The notes below the pieces were generated by a model that saw only the letters and a program-made list of their open reading frames with translations, was not told where the DNA came from and searched no databases. A stretch of DNA of 5,492 nucleotides from Chloroflexota bacterium (lineage in GTDB: Bacteria > Chloroflexota > Anaerolineae > B4-G1 > SLSP01). The position numbers were made by a program, and so were the translations under genes. Location: assembly GCA_022707725.1 (NCBI GenBank), contig JAKJAB010000250.1:1-5492 (forward strand). Direction: 5' to 3'. How positions within the stretch are numbered: the stretch's first letter is position 1; the number at the start of each line of letters is the position of its first letter. Of this stretch, positions 4,739 through 5,492 are shown in pieces.

Positions 4739-5492
4739 ATGCAATGGGAAAACTTAACGGCGAGGGCATTTGCGGAGGCCGTGCGTGAGACCGGCGTCTG
4801 CGTGATCGCGATGGGGGTGTTGGAGAAGCACAGCGAGCATCTGCCGCTGGGCACGGACTTTCTCAACGCGCACAAGATCGCGTGTCTGGCGGCAGAACAG
4901 GAACCGGCGATCGTCTTCCCGCCATTCTACTTCGGCCAGATTAACGAGGCGCGCTGCTTTCCTGGCGCGCTAACGCTCAAGCCGACACTGTTGCTGGACG
5001 TGATTCAGAGCGTCTTCGACGAAATCGGGCGCAACGGTTTCAAGAAGATCGTCGTCTTCAACGGGCACGGCGGAAATACGCATCTACTACAATTCCTCAA
5101 CCAGTGCGCGTTGTGGGAGGAGAAGCCGTATCAGTTGTACATGCCGCTGGGTCTCACACCGGAACGGCAGACGCAATGGCAGGCCATCGTGGAGACCGAG
5201 TTCCACGGTCACGCTTGTGAGTGCGAAACGTCCATCAGCCTGGCAAATCACCCGGAGCTTGTGCGGATGGATCTTGTCCCGGCGGAACCGGCGTTGCCGC
5301 TTAACCGACTGGCGCACTTGCCGGCAACGCACACCGGCATCTGGTGGTACGCGAATCACCCCGATCACTACGCTGGAGACGCCCGCGTCGCCACACGCGA
5401 AAAGGGCCTCGCGCTGCGCCAACTGCAAATCGACGACCTGATTGAATACATTGCGGTGGTCAAGGCTGATCAGGTCGCGCCAGCGCTCACTC
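4739..5492 (+). CDS. Creatininase-family metal amidohydrolase, 3' end beyond the window
   Basis: The frame is open from ATG 4739 to the window end (251 full codons). The family usually has about 240-270 residues, so little is missing. Seen: AMGVLEKHSEHLPLGTD (24-40) with E29, H31 and D40, FPPFYFGQINEA (60-71), KKIVVFNGHGGN (102-113) with H110, and HGHACECETS (156-165) with E163. These match the positions that bind two divalent metals in creatininase-fold enzymes, so the active site looks intact. Family members hydrolyse cyclic or linear amides (creatinine, formamidopyrimidine intermediates) or related bonds, so substrate is unassigned. NGHGGN replaces the NGHYEN type of true creatininase, arguing against creatinine itself. 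EKHSEH differs from the common EQHGPH, and Cys160 sits where the HAGE motif has Gly. GGGGG (4727-4731), seven bases ahead, fixes the start. It is co-directional with the importer genes. Confidence 0.9.
   Translation, partial: MQWENLTARAFAEAVRETGVCVIAMGVLEKHSEHLPLGTDFLNAHKIACLAAEQEPAIVFPPFYFGQINEARCFPGALTLKPTLLLDVIQSVFDEIGRNGFKKIVVFNGHGGNTHLLQFLNQCALWEEKPYQLYMPLGLTPERQTQWQAIVETEFHGHACECETSISLANHPELVRMDLVPAEPALPLNRLAHLPATHTGIWWYANHPDHYAGDARVATREKGLALRQLQIDDLIEYIAVVKADQVAPALT

Overview
The window is 5.5 kb of bacterial DNA of moderately high GC. All recognisable genes lie on the + strand. The substrate-binding protein carries a lipobox, which suggests a lipid-anchored receptor as in monoderm bacteria. 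Together with the mix of catabolic enzymes and the repeat-filled spacers, this would fit an environmental Chloroflexota-like genome. That placement is an inference with low confidence; no rRNA or other marker gene is present.

Layout. Positions 1-432 hold the 3' end of an enolase-superfamily sugar-acid dehydratase (RspA / D-mannonate dehydratase type). A 198-bp spacer follows with a good sigma-70-type promoter (TTGACA, 16 bp, CATAAT). Next comes a three-gene polar amino acid ABC importer: lipoprotein receptor (631-1380), permease (1573-2769) and GlnQ/HisP-type ATPase (2856-3596). A strong hairpin terminator lies between receptor and permease. Then come a uroporphyrinogen-decarboxylase (URO-D) superfamily protein (3630-4643) and a creatininase-family metal amidohydrolase (4739 to the end of the window, 3' end missing).

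How they work together. The lipoprotein should capture an amino acid or similar small polar ligand and deliver it to a channel built from the single permease (probably a homodimer) powered by the ATPase. The downstream URO-D-like and creatininase-like proteins are co-directional and close enough to be co-transcribed, so they may process the imported compound. The substrate cannot be read from the sequence.

Most unusual points. (1) The permease is 398 residues, far longer than its family. It carries a C-terminal RDD domain with the diagnostic Arg, Asp and Asp, plus an N-terminal extension with an extra membrane segment. (2) The gene boundaries carry short-period degenerate repeats. Two of these are heptamer arrays that begin at the stop codon of the upstream gene and run to the start or ribosome-binding site of the next. 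(3) A decamer overlapping the promoter recurs just after the receptor gene. I see no CRISPR array, tRNA, rRNA, transposase or phage gene.
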